Of a DNA stretch of 64,000 bases, positions 38,409-46,620 are shown piece after piece (the stretch's first letter is position 1; each line of letters starts with the position of its first letter). The notes beneath the pieces are model-generated. The model did no database searches and was not told where the DNA came from. It was given only the letters and a program-made list of their open reading frames with translations. The stretch is taken from assembly GCF_026013365.1 (NCBI RefSeq), contig NZ_JAPDOE010000001.1:1860001-1924000 (forward strand). Direction: 5' to 3'. Source of the DNA: Paenibacillus sp. LS1 (GTDB taxonomy: Bacteria > Bacillota > Bacilli > Paenibacillales > Paenibacillaceae). Made by a program: the position numbers and the translations under genes.

Positions 38409-40115
38409 ATGGAACGTTCAACAATTGATGGAAAAGAATTTTCCTTTTTGCCGAATGAAGGATACGACATATACATCCCTCAGAGCGTAAGCTTTTTCCG
38501 CAGGCTGTCCTGCAAACAATTCATCCCCAGCTCACCCGGCGCACATCGCCTCGTTATGTTTAAGTCGACATCCGGTGTGTTGCACTTGAGGAAGCATTTC
38601 ATGCAGACTGAAAAAAACGATGTGGTACTACTTGCACCTGATGCGCAGGCCAGCATTCAATTCGTCAATCCGCACGAAGAAACATTGGAGGCTTCATCGC
38701 CCGCCATGCAGCTCAATCCCGCTGGGGCCATCGTCATCGTGTTCAGTGTATACCGGCTTGGAGAGTCGAAACCAGCCAATGAATTACTGTCCATGATTCC
38801 TTACGAGACGCGGATGAACATTACTGACGAATCAAGGTTACTTGATTTGGCAGTAACGCTCGACCTCTCATTGAAGCGCACCACTCCCGTCCCCGAAGAA
38901 TCGAGATTAAAGCAGCAGATTGCGTTGCAGGAATTACTGCTCTTCCTGATGGAAAACATTCGACGGAATACGGAAATATCCGATAACATTCAAGCGGTGG
39001 AACATACCGTCACTTATATCGAGTCTCACTATCAGCAAAACATTACGGCCCGCCAGTTGTACAGCATCGCAGGTGTGGCTAAATGGCAATACAGTACCTT
39101 ATTCAAATCCATAACAGGAAAAAAACCACTGGATTACTTGTTGGATATTCGTATGAAACATGCCAAACGGCTATTGTTACAGACCGAGGACACGATTGCA
39201 CAGATTGCCCAAGCTGTGGGATTCAAGGATGAGAGCTACTTTTCGCGCAAGTTTAAACAAACGGAAGGAATCACTCCCCGCCAGTACGAGGAGGCTGCTT
39301 CAGTCAGCTCAACTTCCGTTCTCATGCCGGAGGTTCCTTACAAACGGATTGTTGCCATTGGATATTCTCTAGGTGATCTATTGTCATTGGGGATCACGCC
39401 GATAGGGGCAGATGTAGAGATCATAGGTAAAAGAGGTCTGTATTGGGATTCTATCAATGGTATTGAGGATATTGGATTACTGGGTGAACCGGGTAAAATC
39501 CGCAAGCTTCTTCCTGACCTGATCATTCACTCTGGTTTCCGTCAAGATTGGATCGAAGAATTGGCATCTATTGCCCCAACCGTGCTCATCGATCGCTATG
39601 AACATGTCTATTCAAGAATCATGCAAACGGCAGAGCTGATGAACCGACAAAAGCTCGCACAACAATGGATTTATCAGCATCGCTCTGCAAGTAAACAATT
39701 GTGGGTGGATCTGGCGAAGCATATGGATGTCAAACAAACAGCCACTGTGTTTTCCATCGTTGAGGGTAATCTCTACATTATGAGTATGAAAGGCTTTGCA
39801 GTCACTATATACCACCCTGATGGCATGCAGCCTCCACCGAAAGTGAAGGAACTAATCCAGGCAGGCATTCCTTTCCAACTGACGCGACCGGAATATGCCT
39901 CTACCTATGAAGCCGATATTCATTTTATTCTCATGGACAATGATCCACGTACGATCCGGCTGTACAGAACACTGATGAAGTTACCTTACTGGAACTCGAA
40001 AAGCATTGACCGTATTATTCTTTCCGAGAATAAGTACAATTTCGATGATCCGCTCACGATGGACAGATTATTGCTAGCACTTCCTCAGATGCTGCTGAAG
40101 AAAAGCCACTACTGA
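38409..40115 (+). CDS. AraC regulator fused to a siderophore-type binding domain
   Basis: 568 residues from ATG 38409 after AAGGAGCACAGC. Residues about 195-300 hold two AraC HTH motifs (ARQLYSIAGVAKWQYSTLFKS and IAQIAQAVGFKDESYFSRKFKQTEGITPRQYEE). Residues about 310-568 are a periplasmic-binding-protein domain of the ferric siderophore (TroA/FepB) class without signal peptide (KRIVAIGYSLGDLLSLGITPIGAD, LLPDLIIHSGF, DPLTMDRLLLALPQML). The same design occurs in Bacillus Btr, where bound siderophore activates the adjacent uptake genes. Here the divergent nik/cnt-like operon is the likely target, so the ligand is probably its metallophore. Confidence 0.88.
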   Translation: MERSTIDGKEFSFLPNEGYDIYIPQSVSFFRRLSCKQFIPSSPGAHRLVMFKSTSGVLHLRKHFMQTEKNDVVLLAPDAQASIQFVNPHEETLEASSPAMQLNPAGAIVIVFSVYRLGESKPANELLSMIPYETRMNITDESRLLDLAVTLDLSLKRTTPVPEESRLKQQIALQELLLFLMENIRRNTEISDNIQAVEHTVTYIESHYQQNITARQLYSIAGVAKWQYSTLFKSITGKKPLDYLLDIRMKHAKRLLLQTEDTIAQIAQAVGFKDESYFSRKFKQTEGITPRQYEEAASVSSTSVLMPEVPYKRIVAIGYSLGDLLSLGITPIGADVEIIGKRGLYWDSINGIEDIGLLGEPGKIRKLLPDLIIHSGFRQDWIEELASIAPTVLIDRYEHVYSRIMQTAELMNRQKLAQQWIYQHRSASKQLWVDLAKHMDVKQTATVFSIVEGNLYIMSMKGFAVTIYHPDGMQPPPKVKELIQAGIPFQLTRPEYASTYEADIHFILMDNDPRTIRLYRTLMKLPYWNSKSIDRIILSENKYNFDDPLTMDRLLLALPQMLLKKSHY

Positions 40116-40140
40116 CGAAATGGATTTCTCCACACTAAAA

Positions 40141-40188
40141 ATAGGGATGTAATCCATCGCCCTTACCAACGATGGATTATATCCCTAT
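40141..40188. terminator. terminator between converging genes
   Basis: ATAGGGATGTAATCCATCG pairs with CGATGGATTATATCCCTAT (one mismatch), loop of ten bases. Confidence 0.85.
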
Positions 40189-40275
40189 CCTATATTAGCC
40201 AATGAATTATGGCTTAGTTCACCATGAACATCAATTTTATTATGCAAATACCGGACATATACATCCACAAGATCG

Positions 40276-40863
40276 TTAATCGGGTTTATTCACTCCCAAG
40301 CTGCTGCGAACCTCCATTGCTGGATTGGTTGCCAATTTAACCACCAGATCTGCAACGCTCTTGCGTGAAACTTCAGCGCCTTTAAACAGCTCACCTTTTT
40401 GTGTAGTTTCATAGTCAATTTCATTGGAATGGGTAAACCATGCTGGTCTTAAAATTGTATAATCCAGGTCGGAGGCTTCGATGACTTGGGCTGCTTTTCG
40501 ATATGGATTGAGAACACTGCCATATTTCTCACCAGGCACCTCATCATAGATACCCATGGAACTGATAAAGATGAGGCGTTTTACTTCACTGGCATCCATC
40601 GCATCTACGATATTCTTAGCCATTTTCTCCAGATCTCCGGATAGATTGGCATAGACAACATCTTGTCCTGCCATGGCTTCCTTCAGGTTGTCTACATTCA
40701 TCACATCGCCTTCTTCAACTCGAATGCGGTTGGACTCCATGTTTTTCATTCGGTTTGCGTTACGCAGATAAAGTGTCAGTTGAGCATCCGTTTCTTGGAG
40801 GAATATATCAATGGCTTGACGAGCTATTCCTCCATTGGCTCCTAGAATCAGTACATTACTCAT
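40276..40863 (-). CDS. NAD(P)-binding atypical short-chain dehydrogenase
   Basis: 195 residues. Nucleotide-binding motif VLILGANGGIARQ at the start, then LRNANRM, GQDVVYANLSGDL, KRLIFISSMGIYDE and LDYTILRPAWFTHSNEIDY. This is the NmrA/YwnB-like group of atypical SDRs, often lacking the YxxxK pair (here YRKAA partly replaces it). Substrate unknown. ATG 40863 follows AAGGGAGTC. Neighbour of an aldo-keto reductase on the same strand. Confidence 0.83.
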   Translation of the reverse strand: MSNVLILGANGGIARQAIDIFLQETDAQLTLYLRNANRMKNMESNRIRVEEGDVMNVDNLKEAMAGQDVVYANLSGDLEKMAKNIVDAMDASEVKRLIFISSMGIYDEVPGEKYGSVLNPYRKAAQVIEASDLDYTILRPAWFTHSNEIDYETTQKGELFKGAEVSRKSVADLVVKLATNPAMEVRSSLGVNKPD

Positions 40864-40990
40864 ATTTTAGACTCCCTTTCAAGATATAATATGTTATTTT
40901 TCACGACGATGGGCACACACCACTGCACACCCGAAGAAAGGATAGATATGCATCCACAACCAGGTTGGCATCTACGCCTTTAGCTTGGCA

Positions 40991-41974
40991 TTAGAATGTC
41001 ATACCGAGCACTGGATGTGGCACATATGGCTCTTCCAACAAGGCCATTTCCTCGGGTGTCAATTGAATTGAAAGGGCCGCTACCGCGTCTTCAATATGAG
41101 AAATTTCAGTCGTGCCCACAATAGCAGATGTTACAGGTTCCTTTTGAAGCAACCAGGCAAGTGCAATTTGCGACATCGGTACCCCGCGTGTTGTGGCTAC
41201 CTCTGTTACACGTTCAACGACCTGGCGATCCGATTCAGCCGTTGCTGAATAAATGGCTGTTGCAATGGCATCCACTTTCGCACGTTCATCTGTTTCTCCC
41301 CACGGTCTTGCCAATCTTCCCGCAGCTAGCGGACTCCATGGCATTACACCGATTTTGTCTTCCTTACATAGCGGCATCATCTCTCTCTCCTCTTCCCGAT
41401 ACAAGAGATTGTAATGATCCTGCATCGCTACAAACTTAGTCCAACCATTACGTTCAGCGGCATGCTGTGCTTTTAAAAACTGCCATGCATACATCGTGGA
41501 AGCTCCAATATATCTGGCCTTGCCCGCCTTCACCACATCATGCAGAGCTTCCATCGTCTCTTCAATCGGTGTGTTGTAATCCCAGCGGTGGGTATAATAC
41601 ATATCAATATAATCCGTGCCCAGGCGCTTGAGCGTTTTATCAATTTCACTCATAATGGCTTTTCTAGAAAGACCCCCACCATTGGGACCTGAACTTGTCG
41701 AGTAAAAAACTTTCGACGCCAGGACAATCTCATCACGATTGGCACTTTCCTTTAGAATTCGTCCAATGATTTCTTCACTCGTTCCTCCTGAGTATACATT
41801 CGCCGTATCAAAGAAATTGATGCCTACTTCAAGCGCTTTTTGTATCATAGGGCGACTGCGTTCCTCGTTAAGTGCCCATGGAAAGTCTCCCCGTTCTCCG
41901 ATACCAAAGCTCATACCTCCAAGACAAATCCGTGATACATCCAAACCTGTATTTCCGAGTTTTACATATTCCAT
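40991..41974 (-). CDS. aldo/keto reductase
   Basis: 327 residues, NADPH-dependent reductase of aldehydes or ketones. Catalytic residues are visible: Asp and Tyr in FFDTANVYSGG, Lys in LASKVF, His in YYTHRWDY. C-terminal cofactor motif SAIVGTTEISHIEDA. Similar to YhdN/IolS-type enzymes. Its promoter sits in the 98-bp block (42005-42102) shared with the upstream gene, so it is probably under the TetR regulator at 42625. Confidence 0.9.
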   Translation of the reverse strand: MEYVKLGNTGLDVSRICLGGMSFGIGERGDFPWALNEERSRPMIQKALEVGINFFDTANVYSGGTSEEIIGRILKESANRDEIVLASKVFYSTSSGPNGGGLSRKAIMSEIDKTLKRLGTDYIDMYYTHRWDYNTPIEETMEALHDVVKAGKARYIGASTMYAWQFLKAQHAAERNGWTKFVAMQDHYNLLYREEEREMMPLCKEDKIGVMPWSPLAAGRLARPWGETDERAKVDAIATAIYSATAESDRQVVERVTEVATTRGVPMSQIALAWLLQKEPVTSAIVGTTEISHIEDAVAALSIQLTPEEMALLEEPYVPHPVLGMTF

Positions 41975-42004
41975 AATTATTCCTCACTCTCAAATTTTTA
42001 TTTC

Positions 42005-42102
42005 ACATCTGTGTATTATTATAAATGGATTTAAAATACCTTCAATGACCAATAGACTCTGATTCGTGCATTAGTATACAAAACTATTGAAATTGTGAAT
42101 TA
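42005..42102 (-). promoter_or_regulatory. promoter block A of the aldo-keto reductase gene
   Basis: Minus strand -35 TTGAAG (42045-42040), 16-bp spacer, -10 TATAAT (42023-42018). The whole 98-bp block recurs, diverged, at 42499-42596; the first 26 bases (42005-42030) are identical in both. Its distal end includes the stop codon of the next gene. Confidence 0.7.
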
Positions 42103-42468
42103 GCTTGCACCAAGTTCAATTTTAGCTGTTATGTTAGCACCCGCTACGCTTAGTGGCGTTATGACATCCTCATGAACATCACCGACATGCACGACTTCAT
42201 AAGGAGCAATATTTGCATCACCGAAGAGAACTGTAAAAGCATTCCATCCATCATAGTAGTAGATGCCACCGGCATGTGCTTTTGAGGTCACAGGAACCCC
42301 CTCCATTGAAGGCTTGTCAGGAAGTGAACTGTAATATTCATGACCCGCATATCTTTGTAATGTTAGTTCCAGTGGCAACATATTTAATATGTCTTTTACG
42401 GTACGGTTATCGTTTAACGTAGCTGTATAGTTCTTTCCATTTAAAGTTAATTGAATTGTGTTTCTCAT
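42100..42468 (-). CDS. cyclophilin-like fold protein
   Basis: 122 residues from ATG 42468 after GGAGGAATTCATA. Belongs to the small cyclophilin-like superfamily (TM1367 type): MRNTIQLTLNGKNYTATLNDNRT, LPLELTLQRYAGHEYYSSLP, AGGIYYYDGWNAFTVLFGD. No peptidyl-prolyl isomerase active site is evident. It accompanies reductases and a TetR gene and probably responds to the same stress; the biochemical role is unknown. Confidence 0.8.
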   Translation of the reverse strand: MRNTIQLTLNGKNYTATLNDNRTVKDILNMLPLELTLQRYAGHEYYSSLPDKPSMEGVPVTSKAHAGGIYYYDGWNAFTVLFGDANIAPYEVVHVGDVHEDVITPLSVAGANITAKIELGAS

Positions 42469-42498
42469 TATGAATTCCTCCTGCCGATTGATTATGTG

Positions 42499-42596
42499 AC
42501 ATCTGTGTATTATTATAAATGGATCTATTAAACTCACAATGACTAATTAATCGAAATTCGAGTATTAGTGCACATATCATTGGAATTTGTTAATTA
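42499..42596 (-). promoter_or_regulatory. promoter block B of the cyclophilin-like gene
   Basis: Minus strand -35 TTGTGA (42539-42534), 16-bp spacer, -10 TATAAT (42517-42512). Same length and layout as block A. It also forms the divergent upstream region of the TetR gene. Confidence 0.7.
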
Positions 42597-42624
42597 TCTC
42601 AAGAAAGTTCGGTGATCCTAAACG

Positions 42625-43170
42625 ATGTCTAAAGTGGATAGAAGAATCATTAAATCAAAAGAAGCGATCAAAACAGCAGTAATTGAACTAATGACGGAGA
42701 AAAGCTTTAATCAAATTACGATACAAGACATCTCCGACAAAGCAGATGTAAGCCGAAGAACGATATATCTCCATTATCTGGATAAATTTGATTTACTCGA
42801 TAAACTGATCGAAGAACATATTAATGAACTGGAGAAATTGCGTGAGGCGTCATCTGAAAAGAGTTTTATAGAGGGTGGGTTGATCTGGTTCGAATACCTG
42901 GAACGTAATTATTTATTCTTTTCCACGATGTTAGCCAGTCAGGGAAACCTGTCTTTCCGCAATCGCTTTTTGGAGTTTGTCATGCAAGGATTGAGTGAGG
43001 AAGTGGACACATCAGAAGGGAAAAATGATGGATTAAGTCATGAGATTATTCTTCGATTTATTGCAGGGGCTTATGTAGAGGTGGTGGAATGGTGGTTCAA
43101 GAATGAAATGCCTTATCCACCTGAAATCATGGCAAAACAAGTGGGGATATTAATCGAACGAATTGCCTAA
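42625..43170 (+). CDS. TetR/AcrR-family regulator
   Basis: 181 residues. N-terminal TetR HTH: RIIKSKEAIKTAVIELM, FNQITIQDISDKADVSRRTIYLHYLDK. The C-terminal helical domain resembles the DhaS/YdgC-like group (TMLASQGNLSFRNRFLEFV). Strongly similar over its full length to the TetR at 44222 (shared start motif KVDRRI), so the two are duplicates. Divergent from the cyclophilin-like and aldo-keto reductase genes, its likely targets. RBS GGTGATC. Confidence 0.88.
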   Translation: MSKVDRRIIKSKEAIKTAVIELMTEKSFNQITIQDISDKADVSRRTIYLHYLDKFDLLDKLIEEHINELEKLREASSEKSFIEGGLIWFEYLERNYLFFSTMLASQGNLSFRNRFLEFVMQGLSEEVDTSEGKNDGLSHEIILRFIAGAYVEVVEWWFKNEMPYPPEIMAKQVGILIERIA

Positions 43171-43201
43171 AACCGATTGCAATGTCGTGAAGTATAACAC
43201 C

Positions 43202-43246
43202 TAAACATTCAAACAGGAGCAGTGTCTGCTACCTGTTTAATGTTTA
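43202..43246. terminator. bidirectional terminator between tetR and the CMD-family gene
   Basis: Long stem: TAAACATTCAAACAGG + AGCAG pairs with CTGCT + CCTGTTTAATGTTTA, loop TGT. Confidence 0.85.
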
Positions 43247-43295
43247 TATTCGGCGTCGTTTTGGATAAAACGCTTGTTTTCATGACATGTTTCTA

Positions 43296-44048
43296 CTATT
43301 CCCCTGCTGCTTCATTCACACACCGGAGAGCGTTCAGGCTTCGTGGATAACCGATGAAAGGCAAGCACTGGGAGATGATTTTGATCAAGAACAGCTTGTC
43401 CTGACCCAGTCTTATATTAGCAGCAGCATGACTGGTTAACTGAGGTTCACATCCACCCTGAGCCATAAGAAAGCAAAACGTAATCATTTCTCTTTGTTTA
43501 AGATCGAGCCCGCTACGGGTGTAATAATCACCAAAACAATTTGCTGCAAGCCAGTGATTAATGTGTTTCGTCTCTTCCGGACCCGATTTCCAGAAGTCTT
43601 TCATACTTTCGCCAAAAATATCAACCTGTGCTTTAATTCCTGCTTCTAAACGGTTCTCAGTAGTGGTGTTAGACTGATTCGGTAAAGGTAACGCTATGCC
43701 TCTTGCAGTCAACACATCATTTACAGCATGCAAAAAAGGAAATACTCTTCCTATGCCAAGGTAAGCAACAGACTGATAAACGATTTCTTTGGCTTCCACA
43801 GGAGTAACGCCAAAATTTAAGGCTGCTGGAAGCATGGCTTTAAACTCATCAATACCCTGACAGCCGATCAAAACAGACAATATAGCCATCATGCGAGTAC
43901 GATCATCCAGATCATCCTGATTGACGACTTCATCAAATGCAAAATTATCGAAGCGCTCTATAAACTCCGGATCGGTTTCCATAAGCTTGGATTCATAACC
44001 GGGAAACATTCTTTCATGATACTGCTTGGATGCGTCCGTAATTTTCAT
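43296..44048 (-). CDS. carboxymuconolactone decarboxylase family protein
   Basis: 250 residues from ATG 44048 after GGAGGAAACACA. The CMD fold appears twice: DDRTRMMAILSVLIGCQGIDEFKAMLPAALNFGVTPVEAKEIVYQ in the first half and LKQREMITFCFLMAQGGCEPQLTSHAAANIRLG in the second. The CxxC of AhpD is absent, so peroxidase activity is unlikely. Such proteins often sit with oxidoreductases and TetR/MerR regulators. It is divergent from the second TetR gene, the likely regulator. Confidence 0.87.
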   Translation of the reverse strand: MKITDASKQYHERMFPGYESKLMETDPEFIERFDNFAFDEVVNQDDLDDRTRMMAILSVLIGCQGIDEFKAMLPAALNFGVTPVEAKEIVYQSVAYLGIGRVFPFLHAVNDVLTARGIALPLPNQSNTTTENRLEAGIKAQVDIFGESMKDFWKSGPEETKHINHWLAANCFGDYYTRSGLDLKQREMITFCFLMAQGGCEPQLTSHAAANIRLGQDKLFLIKIISQCLPFIGYPRSLNALRCVNEAAGE

Positions 44049-44073
44049 TGTGTTTCCTCCTACTTTATTGATC

Positions 44074-44168
44074 ACACGTCTAGTATTATAACCACATTCA
44101 GGTTTTTGCTATGGACTATTAAGAGCGATTTGTACATTAATGAAATAAAAAAGCGAAATTGTTCATTA
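44074..44168 (-). promoter_or_regulatory. promoter block C of the CMD-family gene
   Basis: TATAAT on the minus strand (44084-44089 region), with the same order of elements as blocks A and B (TAGTCCATAG near -35, ACATTAAT, AATTGTTCATTA), but more diverged. It doubles as the upstream region of the second TetR gene. Confidence 0.5.
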
Positions 44169-44221
44169 TCTAATTTTCTTCAACAGATATTATTTACACT
44201 AAAGAAAGTTTGGTGAGCACT

Positions 44222-44770
44222 ATGCCTAAAGTCGATCGACGAATTCTCAAAACCCAGGAAGCATTAAAAAAAGCATTAATTGAGCTAATGGCTGAGAAAA
44301 ATTTTGATGATATCACGATTCAGGATCTATCCGATCAAGCCAACGTTAGCCGTGGAACGATCTATCTTCACTACGCAGATAAATATGATTTGTTGGACAA
44401 TCTCATTGAAACCCATATTAATGAACTTGCCGTACGATGCGCATCGGTTGCGGATTTGGATTTTGTCACAGGTTCGATCGTTTGGACGGAGTATTTTGAG
44501 AGCAATTACAATTTTTTCTCCACCATGCTGGCAAGCAAAGGAGCTCCTTTCTTCCGCAATCGCTTTTTGGAATTTCTTGTTGAAGAGTTCAAAGATGAGG
44601 TAGACAATACCCAAGGTAAAAACGAAGGTTTAAATAACGAACTTGTCGTTCAATTTGTAGCTTCTTCGTATGTGGGAGTCGTGGAATGGTGGTTTACGAA
44701 CGAAAGACCTGTAACTCATCAAGTATTAGCAGAACAATTGGGAACTCTGCTGGAACGTATATGTGAATAA
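44222..44770 (+). CDS. TetR/AcrR-family regulator, paralogue of the gene at 42625
   Basis: 182 residues from ATG 44222, GGTGAG upstream. HTH: FDDITIQDLSDQANVSRGTIYLHYADK. C-terminal domain with NFFSTMLASKGAPFFRNRFLEFL and VGVVEWWFTNE parallels the other TetR almost residue by residue. Divergent from the CMD-family gene. The pair probably arose by duplication of a regulator-promoter unit. Confidence 0.88.
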   Translation: MPKVDRRILKTQEALKKALIELMAEKNFDDITIQDLSDQANVSRGTIYLHYADKYDLLDNLIETHINELAVRCASVADLDFVTGSIVWTEYFESNYNFFSTMLASKGAPFFRNRFLEFLVEEFKDEVDNTQGKNEGLNNELVVQFVASSYVGVVEWWFTNERPVTHQVLAEQLGTLLERICE

Positions 44771-44794
44771 AATGGCGGTTTATCTCCAATATTT

Positions 44795-44834
44795 AAAACC
44801 AACTGCCACCTTCAACAGGTGGTTCTTTGGTTTT
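44795..44834 (+). terminator. terminator of the second tetR
   Basis: AAAACCAA..CCACC pairs with GGTGG..TTGGTTTT, followed by T. Confidence 0.7.
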
Positions 44835-44862
44835 TACAACTCACTTTCAATACATTTGCGCA

Positions 44863-44940
44863 GTATCGCACAAAATAGAAGGAATTGATCATTGCATCCA
44901 TCGTTTTTTGGGTATAAATTATAACACATATGTGCGATAC
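44863..44940. repeat. 10-bp inverted repeat flanking the SDR promoter region
   Basis: GTATCGCACA (44863-44872) and TGTGCGATAC (44931-44940) are perfect inverted copies 58 bp apart. The second is just downstream of a TATAAATTATAAC -10-like stretch, so the pair could be operator half-sites. Confidence 0.55.
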
Positions 44941-44982
44941 CGCATTATTGTGTATTTATATAAAGAGAGGATGTTATCTCAA

Positions 44983-45729
44983 ATGTCTAATATTCAAGAT
45001 AAAGTTGTCATCATTACAGGTGCTTCTAGCGGAATAGGAGAAGCCACTGCAAAAGAACTCGCGGCAAAAGGCGCAAAATTGGTTTTAGCTGCTCGTCGTG
45101 AAGAACGATTAAAAGAAATTCAGGATGTAATCACTCAAAGTGGTGGACAAGTAATATATAAAGCAACGGATGTAACTTCGCTCGAACAAATGAATGAACT
45201 GGCTGCATATGCGCTTAAAGAATTCGGCAAGATTGATGTGTTAGTTAATAATGCGGGAATCATGCCTCAAGCTTTTCTCGCCAAGAATAAAGTGGATGAA
45301 TGGAATCAGATGATTGATGTAAACATCAAAGGTGTTCTATATGCGATTGCTGCGGTCACTCCACACATGAGAGAGCGCAAATCCGGTCATGTAATCAACC
45401 TCTCTTCTGTAGCAGGACATAACATTTATCCAGGAGGAACTGTATATTGTGGCACCAAACATGCCGTACGAGCGATCTCTGAAGGATTACGCCAAGAAGA
45501 GGCGATGAGTGGTACGAATATCCGTGTAACGAATATTTCCCCAGGTGCGGTGGATAGCGAATTATTGGAAACCACTTCTGATACAGAGATGAAAGCCGGA
45601 TTGGATGAATTTTATAAAACAGCAATCCCTGCTGAGAGCATTGCTCGCGCAATTTCCTTTGCAATTGAGCAACCAGCAGATGTGGGGATCAACGAAATGA
45701 TTATTCGCCCAACTGTTCAAGTAGGTTAA
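44983..45729 (+). CDS. classical short-chain dehydrogenase/reductase
   Basis: 248 residues. Cofactor motif VVIITGASSGIGEATAKEL; AARREERL suggests NADP preference; VLVNNAGIMP; catalytic Ser in INLSSVAGH and the YxxxK pair in VYCGTKHAV; PGAV at the end of the substrate loop. ATG 44983 with GAGAGG 12 bases upstream; the in-frame ATG 44971 is nearer but touches the RBS. Substrate unknown; part of the redox cluster. Confidence 0.9.
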   Translation: MSNIQDKVVIITGASSGIGEATAKELAAKGAKLVLAARREERLKEIQDVITQSGGQVIYKATDVTSLEQMNELAAYALKEFGKIDVLVNNAGIMPQAFLAKNKVDEWNQMIDVNIKGVLYAIAAVTPHMRERKSGHVINLSSVAGHNIYPGGTVYCGTKHAVRAISEGLRQEEAMSGTNIRVTNISPGAVDSELLETTSDTEMKAGLDEFYKTAIPAESIARAISFAIEQPADVGINEMIIRPTVQVG

Positions 45730-45740
45730 TTAAAGTTTAC

Positions 45741-45770
45741 AAAAAAGCCCTGTTTTCACAGGGCTTTTTT
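45741..45770. terminator. terminator after the SDR gene
   Basis: AAAAAA-GCCCTGT-TTTC-ACAGGGC-TTTTTT, a textbook bidirectional hairpin. Confidence 0.9.
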
Positions 45771-45826
45771 ACTTCATAGTTCCATTTTCACAATATGGTT
45801 CAACCATTTCTGAGAGGAGATTGAGT

Positions 45827-46552
45827 ATGGAGAGACCCTATATTGTATGTCATATGTTAACATCACTGGATGGGAAAATCGTTGGAGATTATTTAGAAGA
45901 TGAACGCTCCTCCTATTATACGGATCAGTACGAGAGAATTCACGAAAGTTATGGAAGCCAAGCATGGATGTGTGGCAGAATCACCTTCGAAGAGCACTAT
46001 ACACGCGGTCATCAATTGGATTTAAATCAAACAGATGTGCCTTCTCTTCCCAGAACGGATTATGTTGCAGACAAGGATGCCCGAAGGTTTGCTGTTGCAG
46101 TAGATCCTTCTGGAAAACTGGGCTGGACCAAAAACTTTATTGAAGATGAGAGTACAGACAGAATGGGCAATCATATCGTAGAAGTTCTGACAGAACAAGT
46201 ATCCGATGCCTATCTGGCTTATCTTAGAGAACTCGGCATCTCATACATTTTCGGTGGAGAAAAACAGCTTGTTTTCAATGTAGTGGTACAAAAACTAAAA
46301 CTTTTATTCGCTATCGACCATTTACTCATAGAAGGCGGCGGGGTTATCAATGGTTCTTTTCTAAATGAAGGATTAATTGATGAATTGAGCTTGATCATTG
46401 CACCGATCGCAGATGGAACCGCAGACGCTCTGACCCTGTTTGAAACAAGTTCCCATCTAAAAAAACAGCCTTTAGTCCATTTCTTTTTGAAAGACGTTGA
46501 AAAACTGGATGACGGTGGGTTATGGCTGAAGTATGTTACAAAGAACATCTAA
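45827..46552 (+). CDS. RibD C-terminal/dihydrofolate-reductase-fold protein
   Basis: 241 residues from ATG 45827 after GAGAGGAG. N-terminal strand RPYIVCHMLTSLDGKIVGD and WMCGRITFEEHY, then a C-terminal LLIEGGGVINGSFLNEGLIDELSLIIAPI, the RibD-C motif that binds NADPH. It lacks the deaminase half of RibD, as do the many stand-alone DHFR-fold reductases in Firmicutes. Physiological substrate unknown. It precedes an MFS gene on the same strand. Confidence 0.87.
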   Translation: MERPYIVCHMLTSLDGKIVGDYLEDERSSYYTDQYERIHESYGSQAWMCGRITFEEHYTRGHQLDLNQTDVPSLPRTDYVADKDARRFAVAVDPSGKLGWTKNFIEDESTDRMGNHIVEVLTEQVSDAYLAYLRELGISYIFGGEKQLVFNVVVQKLKLLFAIDHLLIEGGGVINGSFLNEGLIDELSLIIAPIADGTADALTLFETSSHLKKQPLVHFFLKDVEKLDDGGLWLKYVTKNI

Positions 46553-46620
46553 CGGTGATTTTAATAACGGATCACTGATGAAGATTGGCTTTTATTTTTT
46601 GAAATGGAAAGGTATTGGTT

